Part shown: positions 46,332-60,200 of the stretch, one piece after another
Numbering within the stretch: position 1 is the first letter of the stretch
Layout of the letters: every line of letters begins with the position of its first letter
DNA from: Brugia malayi
Taxonomy: Eukaryota; Nematoda; Chromadorea; Rhabditida; Onchocercidae
NCBI RefSeq assembly: GCF_000002995.4
Contig: NW_025062476.1
Coordinates: 124,001-188,000 of the forward strand
DNA length: 64,000 bases
Direction of reading: 5' to 3'
Translations under genes and position numbers: made by a program
The notes under the pieces: model-generated
What the model saw: only the letters and a program-made list of their open reading frames with translations
Databases searched by the model: none
What the model was told of the DNA's origin: nothing

Positions 46332-49300
46332 CAGTAATGGATCAAATGTGGCACAATGTCTCATCCACGATGTATTCGTTGATGAAATGGGAAGTGACGC
46401 ACTGCGACGAATAATTCTGAATTTTTATTTATAAAAACTCAATATAGATTATTTTAAAGATGTTAAATAGCCATGTTTCTGTTCAACTGTTTAAGAGCCT
46501 TAGGAAATGATTCAATGTGAACAGCTGGTAACTTACTTTGAAATCCTTCTAGGATGACCATACTTCTTTGTATTGGTTGCTTGCTCATTGCTGTGAATCG
46601 AGAAGGTGCTGCAAAGAAATTTCAATCAGTTTATGACTGCAAAACAAATAATAAATTTAACGGTGAAATAGTTACGGATCCTTACAATTTTTCCTATCTA
46701 AACAAATAGTGCTTCATCAGCCCCAACATACCTATAATCCGCAAAATTACTGTCATAATTGGTTGTGTTTATACTGATGTCAACTGACTCCTTCACATCC
46801 AAAACAACACTTCTTCTTCGACCACTCGCTTCAGGAAAAGCTAACTTACGGGTCCTTTTATAAATTTCGTGGGCAATGAACGGGTTCCCCGTGTCCAAAA
46901 ATATCTAAAAAAGACAGAGTCGCTTCAGTCACATCTCATGTGGAGATTTATAAACATTCTAAATAAAGTTCAAACTAAAAGACTGTTCACTAGGAGTAGA
47001 AGCAAATGTTTATGAATTTTGTTCAATAAGAAAGTTTAAGCAGAAATTTCTTAAGTTTTATTGACTTTTAAATTGTCACATTTTCCTTGACTTTTTTTTC
47101 TATATTTCAGCTATGCCATTTTTTGTTCTTAAAAAAAAAAAGAAATAGCTTACGCATTGAAAGAATTAGATATTACAACTATAAACTATAAGAATTAGAT
47201 ATTATAACTATTTAGCCACTTAAATATTGATTTTTTAAGGAAGCAGAATACCTCATCAGAAAGTTCATCCACGGCAACACTTCTTGCAAGCTCCTCCATC
47301 CGAGACTTGTTTCTCATCTCTTCATCCTTATCTGTATGATTTAAATCTTCGCATGGCATACTTTCTTGAAGTACCAGAAGAGGAACTGCATTCACTGATT
47401 TGCACTCACTATAAATATATTAAACAAGTAATGAAACAATATGTTTAAAGTTCCATTTAAAACTGTAAAATGTCAGCAGATAATCTAGAATTACATGCAG
47501 TATGGTGGAGAGAACGAATGACTATTCCGAGCCCTCAAGCAAAATAATTAAATTACCTTTGGCTTCCACCGCTTTGCTCTTTTCGATTTAAAACAGATGG
47601 AAATAACTCCGAATGTTTCGATTTCCAATATTTCAAAGTTGCATCTGACAAAGAGCGCTCCAATCCTATAAGACTAACTACCTGTTAATTTCAGTAATAA
47701 GGAGATTTCAAAAAGAATGGTAAGGAACAATGTGACTTTAAGTGTGAGCAAAAATCTCGCGAATACTAACGCCCATCGCTTCCAACCAGCCTCGATGAAG
47801 ATTGATCACAGTCCTTATGTCGAGGAAATCGGAAGTTAGTGAAGAAATCACAGATAGACACAAAACTGGGCCGAGCAGCTGGATCCATCTACAATGAACA
47901 TTAATGAATTAGTGTAAATGCAAGAAACAGCAAAGTTGCGAACAAACAAAAGCACATAGCAGGTGGTACTATAACGTCAACAAATCAAATTTTGAGCTTA
48001 ACATCTTACCAAACAACACTGAAATGCTAAGTTCAGAATATCCAAAGGAGTGTCAGTTGGACAGTGGGCTGTGAAGCGAACATAATCCAAACCAAAATTG
48101 TGAGTTCGGTAAAGTCCTGCCTCTGGATCGGCGTCAATCCTAGCTATCATCTGGCATAATATTATTCCAAAGGAGAAAACATCTGCCTAAATAATTACTT
48201 GAAATTATTTGACTACCTCTCATTAAAGAATCCACATAATAATATTTGCGACGCAAAGAATAAACACAGTGAATATCTCTTTATCTTAATTTACAAGCAT
48301 AAAATGAACCTTCTCATCATAAAACTCTTCTTTAAGACATTCAGGAGCCATCCAAAATGGAGTACCCACTTGAGTCAGCTTCTCAACAATTCGCGGGATT
48401 CTGCACGACAAACCGAAATCAGCTACCACCGCTTTTAAATTGCCATTTGCAACTTTTTGCAGCAAAACGTTCTATGAAAGAAAAAAAAAACTTTATAAAT
48501 AAAAGATTCGTCCAGCCATCCCTCAATCCCTTGTTCCGATCTTTATTTATGCTTCTCTTAGCAATTCTCATATTCAAAATTTACACAAATACGAAAGCAG
48601 CTGCACAAACCATGCTAGTGAGATCGCGATGCATGATACCCCTTGAATGCACAAAATCCATAGCGTATGAAATATCACGTGCTAAACTGCATCGCAAACT
48701 CCATCGGAAATATTTTTGATGGTCACATATCAAGCGACTTAAGCTGCCCCCATCACAGAAATCCATAAGTATATGCAAATTCCACGATTTCTCTGCCAAA
48801 TCAACACACACACCTCTAAAAAAGATACTATCATTCAATAACGATTGTAGGTGTCTTTTAGCTTAGTCACCACTAATGTCAAATAATTCCAGTTAAATCA
48901 CAACATACTTAAATCGATACAGTGATGGGAAAAATGGACGCATTACCGAAACGCCAACAGATTGGGATGCGACGTCAACTGATTTAACATATTAACTTCT
49001 TTCAGCACATTTGCTTTAATGCGTATTCGATTTTCCCGTTCTCGTTCTTTACCGACTTTCAGCACCATAATCTCTCCGGTGAATCGATGTTGTACCTAGA
49101 AAGACTGTTATTTGTCCTTCACAATAACTTTTTCTTTTCATAAAACTTTGCACAGATATCAGGAATCTCATCCTCTAACAAAAATGTTTCATTAATGCAT
49201 ATTCAATTTTTTTTCCAAGTTCATTAAGGACGAACCTTATACACATCACCAAAAAAGCCTTCGCCTAAGCTTTCCAGCACATCGAAATCGTCTCGAGCAT

Positions 49301-50234
49301 ATAATCGTTTCAAAGCCATTTCCAGGAACACACAAGAGGTACGACCAGGCGCTAAGTGAGAATGCTGATAAGTACATTGATCAGAAATGTCATAACTCCA
49401 GAATAATCTGCCATTCTAAAATCGGATGAACCAAACTCATGAAGGATAGATCAGTAAAATAATAATAAACTGAATCGAACTATCATGTAAGGCAATCAAA
49501 TAAGTTTCGAGAATTTAGAGAATGGATAGTGTAATCTCAACATACTTTTTGCTCTTCTTCAAATTCTTCGGAACACAATGAGCTGCATGATGCTTGTGAA
49601 ATCTCTCCAACATATCTGTAAAACTTCCAAACATTGCTTAAAAGTAGGTAAGAAATATTTTATTTTTCCAAGGAATGGAAAGTAAAATAATACAAGGTAA
49701 AATAACGTTTCCGATGGAGAACTCGAAATCATAATTTAACTATACCACTTTGAGTCATAATGGCACGAAAATGAAGCGTGAAAAAATGACGTTTCTGGCA
49801 ATTATAATTCTTGAAATTTAACATGTCTTTCGCAAAAATTGAAAATTACCGAGTTTTTGCGACGTAGATATCATCACTAGTTTCATGCAAAGTATTCGAT
49901 GCAACTGCCCCACAACCGTGAAATAATGTTTGTGACGAAGAACTAGAAAATGCACAAATATTAACGGTTAATAAACAGGAAGGAAAGAATGAGGAATAAA
50001 TAGACAAAAGGACAGTTACTTTGAGGAATAAAGACTTGCCTAGGAATGAAATAAAGGCCTGGCAAGTGCGAGTTTTATCTTATTAAATATTGCAATAAAG
50101 AATTGAGAGTTTTTAGGAAGCCAAAATATTGCAAATAGCTCTATAGCTACAATCTCAGAATGCACTTACAAATTATCCACTGTATTCTTTGTCTGAAGTG
50201 GGTCACTACCGTTGATATCCATAATCATTGTCAT
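46170..50234 (-). CDS. TESK-family protein kinase
   Basis: Fourteen exons: 50170-50234, 49850-49942, 49546-49615, 49236-49415, 48947-49095, 48611-48815, 48310-48471, 48010-48186, 47771-47888, 47557-47665, 47252-47408, 46732-46904, 46537-46608 and 46170-46416; 658 residues, all phases consistent. The kinase domain covers about residues 115-400: glycine loop GEGFFGDVYK (127-136), VLK Lys149, HRDLTSMN (Asp250) and DFG (Asp272), GTPFWMAPE, DEKADVFSFGIILCQMIARI. HRDLTS and YDEKADVFSFG are typical of TESK/LIMK kinases, which phosphorylate cofilin. The kinase looks active. The N-terminal 110 and C-terminal 260 residues have no domain I recognise. A run of 10 Ser near the C terminus is coded by a trinucleotide repeat. 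No LIM or PDZ domain, hence TESK rather than LIMK. Confidence 0.9.
46302..46330. repeat. coding TGA/ATC trinucleotide repeat
   Basis: About nine perfect trinucleotide units; on the minus strand they encode ten serines of the TESK-like C-terminal tail. Confidence 0.9.
47161..47211. repeat. short intronic tandem repeat
   Basis: Two near-identical copies of AAGAATTAGATATTA(C/T)AACTA within an intron of the kinase gene. Confidence 0.75.
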
Positions 50235-53200
50235 TTCTCTGGATCAACCACGATCAACCACTGTTTGGAACAAATAAATAAGTATATAAGTTAAGCAAAA
50301 CTGTGACACTATCAACAACGATACAATCCTTGCATAGCTATATTCTGAAACTTAAAATTTTATTTGTATGATGATTTTCTGAAAAAAAAAACGTCATTTC
50401 GACAGAACAAATTAAAACGAAAAATTAACCAGCGATAATTATTTATAAGATCAGCAGAAATTTCACAGTAGGTCTATTAATCCGTGACCAAAGAAAATAC
50501 TAAGATAATCTGATCCGTATTGATATTACCCATGAAATACTCACTGCACAATTCATAAAAGCAATTGTTTTGATAAAAACACTTCAATAAACGAACACAA
50601 ACTGATGAAAACATTGAGCAGTGTGACATTATTACCACAACTCAATCAACAAGTTCATCAGTAAGCTAATTAAAAATTTCGGTATATTTTCTTCCCTTTG
50701 TGCTATCTATGCTGTCCAACTACATTAAACACATAGGTCCACACAACAACTGGTCTACTGATTCCCTTAACTAACTTGCCAGATACATTTCCCGACCTCA
50801 AATGAATCTGATTTCAGGAATACTACAGGTAAGCACGAAAAATGCAAGTTGTGAAACAAAACACAGGACGACGAAGTGTGTGACTGTCTCAACAATCCAG
50901 GGACGGAAACAATTCTTTCAAAACATCAGTAGTCTTTCCTGTTATAACAAGACGCTGGTCACACACGGAGCACACGGGCGTGTCACTCGTGTGTCCCCTT
51001 TGTCCATCCTCATCCTATGAAAATCGGCACAGTACTGTACTACTTGTGTGCATGTGTACATTTGTGTGTGGCGGTGCGCCGTGTGCAGTATGGCGGGTCT
51101 GTCCAGCGATATAAGTGGCAAAGAGATGTAAGTCGCAGCATGCACTTAACACTGCCAATGAGAATGCCCCTTATCAGCATGTGCTACCTCGCACACAGGA
51201 GACACCTTACATCGTATCACTCACCACTACTGCATCCATCTTCACACGACACACAGTGGTCATTCGTTGCAATACATCTGCCACATTACAACTCTGAAAA
51301 GGTCAAGCTTTAAAATGTCAACCATCTATTCGTCTCGTTGACAAATAATTCCAGATTTAAAATGGATCCCCATTAGCTAACTTCAGTAGCTAAGGGACAA
51401 TGCAGAAAACACCACAGTCTCTACGGCTCCCCTGTACTTCCTTCGCAGCGGATCTAGCAACCAACCAGTAGAAATACCAGAACATAGGGTTCTCATACAA
51501 ATATCTCCGCCATGTAAATGTATCGGCGCTCAAACCGCACTTTCTCACCAACGAAATTCGATGTCTCAATGGCCACTGACTGGCTTGGCCTCACTGCTAG
51601 CTATAAGTCTCCGCTGAATCGAATGTGCCACCTGTAGCAATTGTAAAGTCCTTCAAGAAGTGCAAATGCAACTGCAGCAGTTACTTATAGATCACATTTA
51701 TTCAGACAGATTTTTAACTTCTTTCTTGATTGAAAGGATTAACGAAATTGTGAATGAATCCATTCATTTATGACATGCCAAGTACCCTCCATTCATTTCT
51801 CCACCTCACGGCAACAACCGTAAGCTAATTCATCGCTTTTCACAGCTTAATCACAGGTAATCCCTCCAACAAATCAGACACATCAATCCCATCTACAAAG
51901 TGAAAACAAGAAGTGATCGATAAAGGTCAACAGAAATAATCAGATAATATTAATTATATTTAACAAATAAAGATGAACTGTCCCACGACAACGCAACAAT
52001 ATACTTAATTCTCTAACAAGTATTACAGAAAAAGCTTCGGAATTTACGGAATGTTTCACAAGGTTAAACTTTGGTTAATCAGAAACTGTCAAATAAAGAC
52101 AACTATCCAATTCCAACTCCGAATGCATCTTTCCGTTTAAATTGAAGAAGTAACGACTTTAAGTGGCACAGGAGGATATGTCATCTTCCGTTTGCATTCC
52201 TGATACAGCGTTCTACTATGGCAGGTCAGTTCGTGCAGCATCACTTCCGGAGCAAGAACATAATGGCAACCGTTATATTTACATCTGAAACTGTGCAACT
52301 ACCAGAAAGATACCGTCATTTTACCACCAACCAAGTCATTTTACCTTTTCAGTTCTGTCTTAACACCATATCTTTTGTAGTATAAACGACGACATTTAGC
52401 CAAGTGTAATGGCATGTCGCAAACAGGTACTGTGTGAGAGTGACCTTCGGCGTAAGGACATGTGACTGTCCTGTCTTCTTTCTTCTCTAACTGCATCTCT
52501 CTCTTGAAATTCTGAAAAAGAATACTGTCAACTTGTAAAGACCGTCACGACTCGTACTCAACGAGCAGCAGCAACATGCAGCCCGCAGACGGGAATCTCG
52601 AGCTGAGTAGTTTCTGTTGGGCTCGGATTCAGCTTGCCACGAGATTTCCAGTTCTGTTCTGCTTCGGAATGAATGAGTTAGTGTCATATTTCTTCGAACA
52701 GTCAGGATGAGTAGGCAAGACAACTCTTCTCTTACTTGTCACTTGTTTTTTCACCTAGGTGTTGTAGCAGCAACGGTGAAGTAATCAGTGCTGAAAGAGA
52801 GAACTCTGCAGAAGCCGTTCCGGACCACACTAGACCGGATAAAACGAAGCTGATATGCTTCTGGCATAGTGGTCGTTCAGCAGCAAGTTTTTGCGTGACA
52901 TTTTCGCTTTACTTGAAATTGCTCTAGTTTTGATTGTAGACTGAGTAATCGATGGTATATTTGATTTGGAAAATTTTGGTAAGACTTGAAATTTACGGAA
53001 AAAAGAAAAGATTAAGCAGTTGCTGAATGTATTATGAAGCGAACAAACTTGAATGATTTCTGAATAGGTGGTGATGTGAGTAGTGCTATTAGGAAAAGCT
53101 GCAAGTGAAATCTTTCATGATTTCGAGACACTGGAAAGATTAAAGTACTCATGCCTGTCACACGAATTGACAAATGTTGCAAGCTTTGTTTTGGAATGTC

Positions 53201-54711
53201 ATACCTGCAGTCTAATAAATGTCAAACATTGTACAAGTTTTTTAAGTATGAAACAAAATATAGGAGAAACTGGTTAGGCATTGGCTAGAAAGCCTGGAGC
53301 TTGAAAGTTTGCTTTGTTCTTTCATTCATTCAATCGATAAAAGTGTTCATGTTGTGATTTAATCAAAATCAACAGAACTGGTCGCATCTTTATTGGTAGT
53401 TATAATATTCAAATTTAGTAGTGATGATTTATTCAGCGAAATTATTGATTACTTTGTGTTTTGCTCTCGAAGGACCAATATCGCTGTGAAATCAGTGGAC
53501 AGTGGAGGAACTGACTTTTGGTATTGAAATAAATTCTGTTCATTGCTTGCTGCATAGAATCTAAAACCTACATTCAGAATGCAAGTTAATGCAAGACGAA
53601 TCCGTGGCAGAATTGAGTGAAAAGACTGCTCTTCATTCAGTTTTCATCTAATATTCTGAAATAGTAAAACAACTAGCTAGAACTGCCAAGTTATGTGGAA
53701 TGCCAAAATAGATGAGAACTCTTTCGTTTGGAAGAATTTTTGATCAAGGAATTTCCTTTCCTTTTGTATTGACAATATACTTTAGTAAGAGATAATTATC
53801 TTTAGCGGAGTTTAGGAAGTGATCAAATCTTTAAGCTGTTTTTGTGAATACTAAAATAAGTAATTATCCCTTGCCAATTAATGCAAAGCATGAATCGATT
53901 AAAAAACCTGACCAGAAACATAAGATAGTCCAGAATAATATGAAGCCTATTTCTATTTCCTGTAGTAACCTACCTAACAAGCATCTGTCATGGCTTCAAC
54001 CGAAAGGGAGTCTACGTAGAACTAACTCTGTTTTTCCATTATTGCAAAAACATATTTCTGATTAGCATAGATATAATTCAGCGTACTTCTGTAAGCCGCA
54101 TATCGCAGTTCATGGATAGCGTCACGGCCTATTTTCCATATTAAGGGTCAAAAGTCAAAAGGTCAAGGTGGTGAGTGTTATGTAACTCTTGATGAGTTTC
54201 TTGACGAAATTAAAAGAAATGTTCCTAACTAAGTGCTCAATAGCTATTTCTTTGGCAGCTTTAGTGGCAAATCGATGGAAAGCTACCAATTTAACAAACG
54301 ATCAAAATGACGTTTAAACATATCTCTGTTGTTCTACCTCGCAATTTATCGATTTTCATGCTTTAGCCAAGTGACAGCTTCGGTGTCTTCTGGCCAGACA
54401 TTTCTTTGGGACAGTGCCTAGATATATAATTGCTTTGGCTATATAACAAGGTACCAATTTGGAAGGAAATCATAGAAAGTGCAGTGCTGCTGCAGAGTGT
54501 GCTTATTGAACAGCATAGCCGGGTAATACTCCCAAAATAAACACCTGGATTAGCTAGCTATTCCTGACCGGAAATTGCCCTAATTTAACTGGAATGCCTC
54601 AATCTTTTCTGTTGGTCGTATCCTCTGTCTCTCCAGACAGTCTGCTCCGTTATAAAGTTAAACTAGCGTGTCGCATTGAATAGTGCTTCAGGAAGTTTAT
54701 TTCTGAGCAGC
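50235..54711. other. large intergenic region, no supported gene
   Basis: About 4.5 kb between the divergent kinase and the membrane-protein gene, probably containing both promoters. 50940-52700 is less AT-rich than average, but its open frames overlap on both strands and show no family or splice coherence. A plus-strand frame at 53844-54065 (PKGSLRRTNSVFPLL) could be an unlinked upstream exon of the next gene, without proof. Confidence 0.35.
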
Positions 54712-55756
54712 ATGCCGGAGGAGATTGGTTGGATAAGGGCTGCGTGTGGAATTCTTGCACGATGCCGTAATGTCCTTATAGACGATATTTTAGAACGGAA
54801 GCGAATTTTACTGGTATTCCATATCTTCCACCTTCAGAAGTAGCTACTTCGGATGCTAATTGGTGATGCTATGACATTAGCATTAGCATTGTATGTGTGA
54901 AGATGAAGGTTCAGAGTTCGCTCTGCAAGTGGAAAGTGGGCAGTTACCTGTGGATGGTCGTGGCGATGGGTATATTCCACCTGAAACTGCTGTATGCCAT
55001 CACCTGTCCGGTGCACTCGCTGCTTACCAAAGGATTCAAGGCTACCATTTACTCCGATGGAGAGATGCGTCTGCCACGCTTCTCTTTTTGCAAAGTTCGT
55101 GGCCAGGTCTACTTATGTTCATTTCCACTTTCTTTTCCTTTTCCTTCCATTTATGTCTTCTAAACATGCATTCCTTCTCCTTACCAAACTAATGTAGAGT
55201 GAGACAAGTTTGGCTTCACTTAGAAAAATGTGTCATTCCATCTTTGCCGTAGTTATTCTAGTCAAATATTCCAGGCGACAATGGTATTGTTCGCCCTTTC
55301 AGCAATTTGGCATTGCTTCACATGGCCTAACCCGATGACTGCTCTACAGTGGAATTTTAGTGTTCGACCACAAGTGAATTTCAAGCCACAAATGGTACTT
55401 ATTTATTTCCATTTGCTATATTAAAATTAGTTCCATCAGAGCTTTATTGATAAAAGAATCCATTAAATTTGATTTTAAAGTTTAAATTTAATCTTTGTAA
55501 CTTTCGGTGAATTGTGCAGTCTTTGGTTGCAAAAAGCCATTCGGCACCACAGGTAAGATCAACTTCCTGCCCGGATCAAATCACAATTACTCGATCTCAA
55601 TCCGAAACAACGCAATGCAAAATGAGTGGAAAAGTGGATTTAGGCGTTGACATACGCCTTAAAAATATTATTCTAGATCCCATTTTAACTGTTTATGAAA
55701 CCATTATCAATTCTCTATCGTTAGCGAGTGAAATCGCTGCTAGTATACTCGAGTGA
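54712..55756 (+). CDS. unrecognised two-pass membrane protein
   Basis: Four exons, 54712-54813, 54915-55106, 55275-55394 and 55520-55756, all joined in phase 0, encode 216 residues. A cytosolic-looking N terminus (MPEEIGWIRAACGILARC) is followed by TM1 (SYLWMVVAMGIFHLKLLYAI), a loop with SDGEMRLPRFSFCKVRGQ, TM2 (ATMVLFALSAIWHCFTWP) and a hydrophilic tail with Ser/Thr-rich SHSAPQ and SQSETTQ. There is no match to a family I know; it could be a nematode-specific membrane protein. The second exon has notably more G or C at third codon positions than neighbouring genes, which supports it being real and constrained. The start is the first ATG of the open frame; further 5' exons are possible. Confidence 0.65.
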
Positions 55757-57258
55757 ATTGATTTGTAGATGAATTTAATTGAGATTATTCCCGAGTCTAA
55801 TTAAACATATAAGCCAGCATTTTTGCTGTTTAACTTCTCAAAATTATCAATAAAGCATGCTTTTATATTTTTATGTTTGTGAATGAATCATCCCGCGACT
55901 TACCGACAGTTTTTCATTCGAGTTTGTTTAGCACCAAAAGTTCAACCACTAAATTTCAATCTTCATCATAGCCGAAACTTTCGGTACACAGCAAAGACTG
56001 TCATCTGTCAACTTCTGACAATGGACAACCTTCCATTGGTGATAAACATCAAATGAACTTTGACACAGCAAAGAATAGTGGGAATTACACTCCTAGTAAT
56101 ATCATTGCCTACCCAACCGCTCACACAAATTCCACTTAGGGCAGTTTTCCTCCGACATGCACCACTCAACAGTGATAATTTTGTGCCACATTTAGGCATG
56201 GCACTTTTTACTTTGCAGTTGGCCATTAGCATATTTCTGACACCTCTCAAACTCAAAGTGTGTTACATATTATGATAATCCAAAAGTCCAAAAGGAATGT
56301 CAGCAGACTATCGATGACACGCTTGTCCTGAAGCCATATCGCCACTGAATCAGTTAGAGAATACCAAAAATCCTTCCCAAGAATCTCTCTTTCCAACTTT
56401 ACTTGCATAAAATTTGAAAAAATATTTGCTATTCTCATTGCTTACTTTGATCACTGTCCAATGCTTCATCCCACTACAAACAACAAAGGCACTTATTATC
56501 TGGAAGGTTTTGAAAAGATTCAGATTATGCAGTCGCCTTTCTCCTAACACAGTAATGCTCATATGGAGTCCAAAGAGACTCGAAACGCAGGTCTGACTGA
56601 TCTCAATCCAATACCTTTGAATACTGAAGAATGATAACAGCTACTATACCACTCCATGCAGATTACTAATAGACATGTTCGTCAGTCAACTCGAGATTTC
56701 CAGGCAGGCAGACATTCCTTACCAAATTTTATAATTGCTAAATAAAGTCAACGAGGTTGTCCACCTCAAACAACGAACAGGTTGACAGCAAACTACGGTA
56801 GAGTCATTAATTGACTGGGAATTGTTCAATCCTTCCAGTGTTTAATAGCTTAATGAAGAGTAGATAACAGTAAGCTGATAATGTGGATTCCACGTGTCAG
56901 TATAGTCAGACCTGGCCTTCACTCCCAGTGCACTTCTTTCTAACTTCCCTGTCGTACACGTGTGACACAAGCAGCGAACGATGTGACACAGCAGTTGGAA
57001 AATACCTGCTTACGAACAAACATTTTTCATCGCGCTCCTCACGGATGGCCGCTTCTATTTTAGGACTCGTCCGTCGGTACTGTGAAACACGGCGTGCCCA
57101 ATAAGAGGACGTTTGAGGTTCACGCAAATATGAGTAATCGAACGTTTACGCTTGCCTTAATAGTTGCTGAAGTGAATGGTATTTCTGTTACAGTGTTATT
57201 TCGACGCACTTAATAAATAAATATTCTCACAGGCATTTGATGCTGCTAAGCGAAAGGG
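55757..57258. other. intergenic spacer before UTP20
   Basis: About 1.5 kb between two plus-strand genes. Opposed short frames at 56883-57127 are shadows of each other. A TATTCTCACAG acceptor at about 57222-57232 may be the trans-splice site for UTP20. Confidence 0.4.
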
Positions 57259-60200
57259 ATGAAAGTGAAGTCAAATTCGAACGGTCGATTAAAGGTTTGT
57301 TTACTTCCGTTTTCTTTCCAATATATTGTATATTATCATCATTCTTTATTACCACCACTCACTATTATGCGTCTTCATAAACTTTCAAGAATTGTTCATT
57401 GTAATCCTTGCTACCCTTCTTCAATTGAATGATGAATCTTACAAGTCCTCTTCTGAACTGGAGTTTGACCCTGTGCACACAGATAATCCATAATATATAT
57501 AAATATATCAAATGAACCCACTCGTCATATACAATATGAGTAACTTCACGGAGTGATACGTTTTGCTTCTCTGTTTATACATTAGTGTATTGTGTTAGTG
57601 TTGTAAGAAACGTGGGAGGGACATACTTCTAAGAGATCATAGCGGAAGAAAATTTGCATTTATCCCCAAAACTTTTATTTGCATTATTGAAGGCTACCAA
57701 TGAAAAGCTATTCATATAACTTATAATGTTAACAGAAACTCTGACAAAAGGATTTTACGTGATTATTTCTAGTGAAAGAAAAGATATGGTATAACGTTTG
57801 TCAGTGAATTAGAATTTCAGTATGTATCATTCACGGATCAGATCGCCAAAGTGAGTGTAGATATTGCTCGATGGCATTCTTCTATAACAGCTGTTACTTC
57901 GGCGGAAAATGAAACTTATTTTAACGATACAGTTACCAAATATCGAGATTTGGACTACGGCTCATATTTTGGTGAGATTTACGCTGAGAATTATGTTTTT
58001 AATGAGGTAGTTTAACGTTTTCAGCTTTACAGAAGTAAGATGCAAGTTTATTTAATACTTTTACATGTAATTTTCACGAAAGAATTTTTACTGTCTGACA
58101 TAAGGAGAATTTATAATTTCAGAAAACTTCTTGAATGATATTCCATATTTTGATGGTGAATTACGGACATATGCACAACTTCTCCATCGGAAAGATATCG
58201 TGGCAAAGGCTCTAATTAATCATTTGAATATTTCTGAAAGTACCTCATTGGTCACGTTACTAAAGTAAGTTATCAGTTCGGTTCATTTGTTTTTGGTACT
58301 TTTTTCACGAAATTTTTTTAGCGAACTTAGCTAGAACTTATCATGAACTTAGAATTTTCATATTTTTTAAAGGAAGTTATCTCTCTTTCTCTACTTTTTC
58401 ACTTTTAAAATCGGAGTTTAATATCAGAAAGCTATTCTAGATTGACAACCGCATTCGTGCAAGATATTAGGGAAGACTTTCGGAGCTACATATGGGACTT
58501 TATAGAAGCTACAATAAGCATATTGGAAAGGTCGCACGAGGATAAAGAAATTCTCGAGACCGTTTTTTTCACATTAGCGAAGATTTTTTGGTTACAACGG
58601 CGACATCTTGTTTGTGAGTTATATGAAGTTTTCAGGTCAGTTATTTCCTATCGAAGTTTGATGTGTTGCATATTTAGTTCGTCCTACATCTTTGTTTTAT
58701 ATATATAGGATTTGTTTATTATATCAGTTTCTAGACGTTTCAAACGGATTTTTTGCTGTAAACGATCCTATTTACGCCGATTTACTGCCGAAGCCCTTGC
58801 ATTTTTATTACGGAAGTCGAGTGCAGTAGGAAATCTTGTCGTATTTTTGGCCGAAACAGCATACAATGTAAAAATTTTATTTGTTGTTAGTTGCAAGGAA
58901 GGTAAATAGATCGATATTTTTAAACCGTCTGAAATTTCAATATTAAAACTGAAATATTGCTCAAATGCAGGAGATCAACAACTCATTACTTATTGATGGC
59001 ATATCTCGACTATATTTCAATGCTCTGAAGATTACCAGAGGACAGTTCCATAGTGCATCGCCGCAGGTAAGTTCTAACGAGACTGATTTATTTCTTTTTG
59101 TGTTTTCATACGCAGATGATGCAGGAAATGCATGAATTTTGACTATTTTATACTTTGATGTTGATTGAATTATAGCTGTTATCGGAAATTTTGCAAGCAT
59201 CACTCGAAATTGAGGAAAATGGTGTCCGAAATATTGCAATCCAGATTTTGGTAGATACGATACGTCAGTGTAGCAGCTACACATCAAAGGAATGTAGTGA
59301 ATTGCTTGTGGATGTTATTTTGGTAACTCTCGCTATCTTGGAAGACTTTTTTAAATTTTAAACACTTTATTTTTATAGCTTTTTGCTTCTTATATTCAGT
59401 TTGGTAATTTGTGGAAAGTTTCTACTAATTTTTTTTTTTTTTTTTATATTACACCACAAAAGCCAAAAGAGGAAACCAGAAATTTCTTGTAATGAAAAGA
59501 AGGATGAAATTAAAGTTAATGGAAGCTTATTGTAGTTTTATTTTTTATTTGAAGCTGAAGTCGAAAAAATAGAGTTTCGGTTTTTTTTTTGTAAATATTT
59601 TGATTTTTTAGGATTAAAATAAACTTTTTAGAGACAATACAAGTCAGCTGTAGCATCATTCGACACAGTGAAAAGTTCGGCATTGGCCAACTTTTTGAAT
59701 GCTTGGATAAGTCAAAAAATGGGCAGATCACTGCATAAGCCATCGTCTCTATTTCAAGTTATAATAGATGGTATGAAAAGTAGAGCCGGAAAAGTGGAAA
59801 GAGAGACTGTCGAATTGCTGACCAGTGCTATCATGAGGTCAGTTTGATGGTGTGCTTTTATTTTTTAGAGTTTCAACTGCTTTTATTCTGGAAAATATTG
59901 ATTTATAATAATAGGAAACTAAGATTATGTTCTTTAATTTGATGTCATTTAGCTGGTATTTCTGCAGTTTTATTAACTAACCATATCCTGCCTTTCCATA
60001 ATCTGAGAGTCGATTTCCCTAAATTTTCTTCACTAAATTATTTTTTAAAATGCATACTTCAAATATTGCCAAAAAACTATTCATCAGTGATACTCTTACT
60101 CTCAGAATTACCTTCATTTTTTTATTTATTTAAATTAAAATCATTTTCACAAATTTGAGTTCTGAAAGAGACATTTGAATATTTTTAGGTATCATGGCGA

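Noticed and set aside
50942..51313. Overlapping open frames on both strands
   Set aside because: Mutual shadows in a less AT-rich stretch; no motif, no coherent exons.
53844..54065. Plus-strand frame with RRTNS motif as an exon of the membrane-protein gene
   Set aside because: No usable donor at its end that links in phase to 54712; kept only as a remark.
56883..57127. Paired antisense ORFs before UTP20
   Set aside because: They mirror each other and carry no recognisable protein signal.
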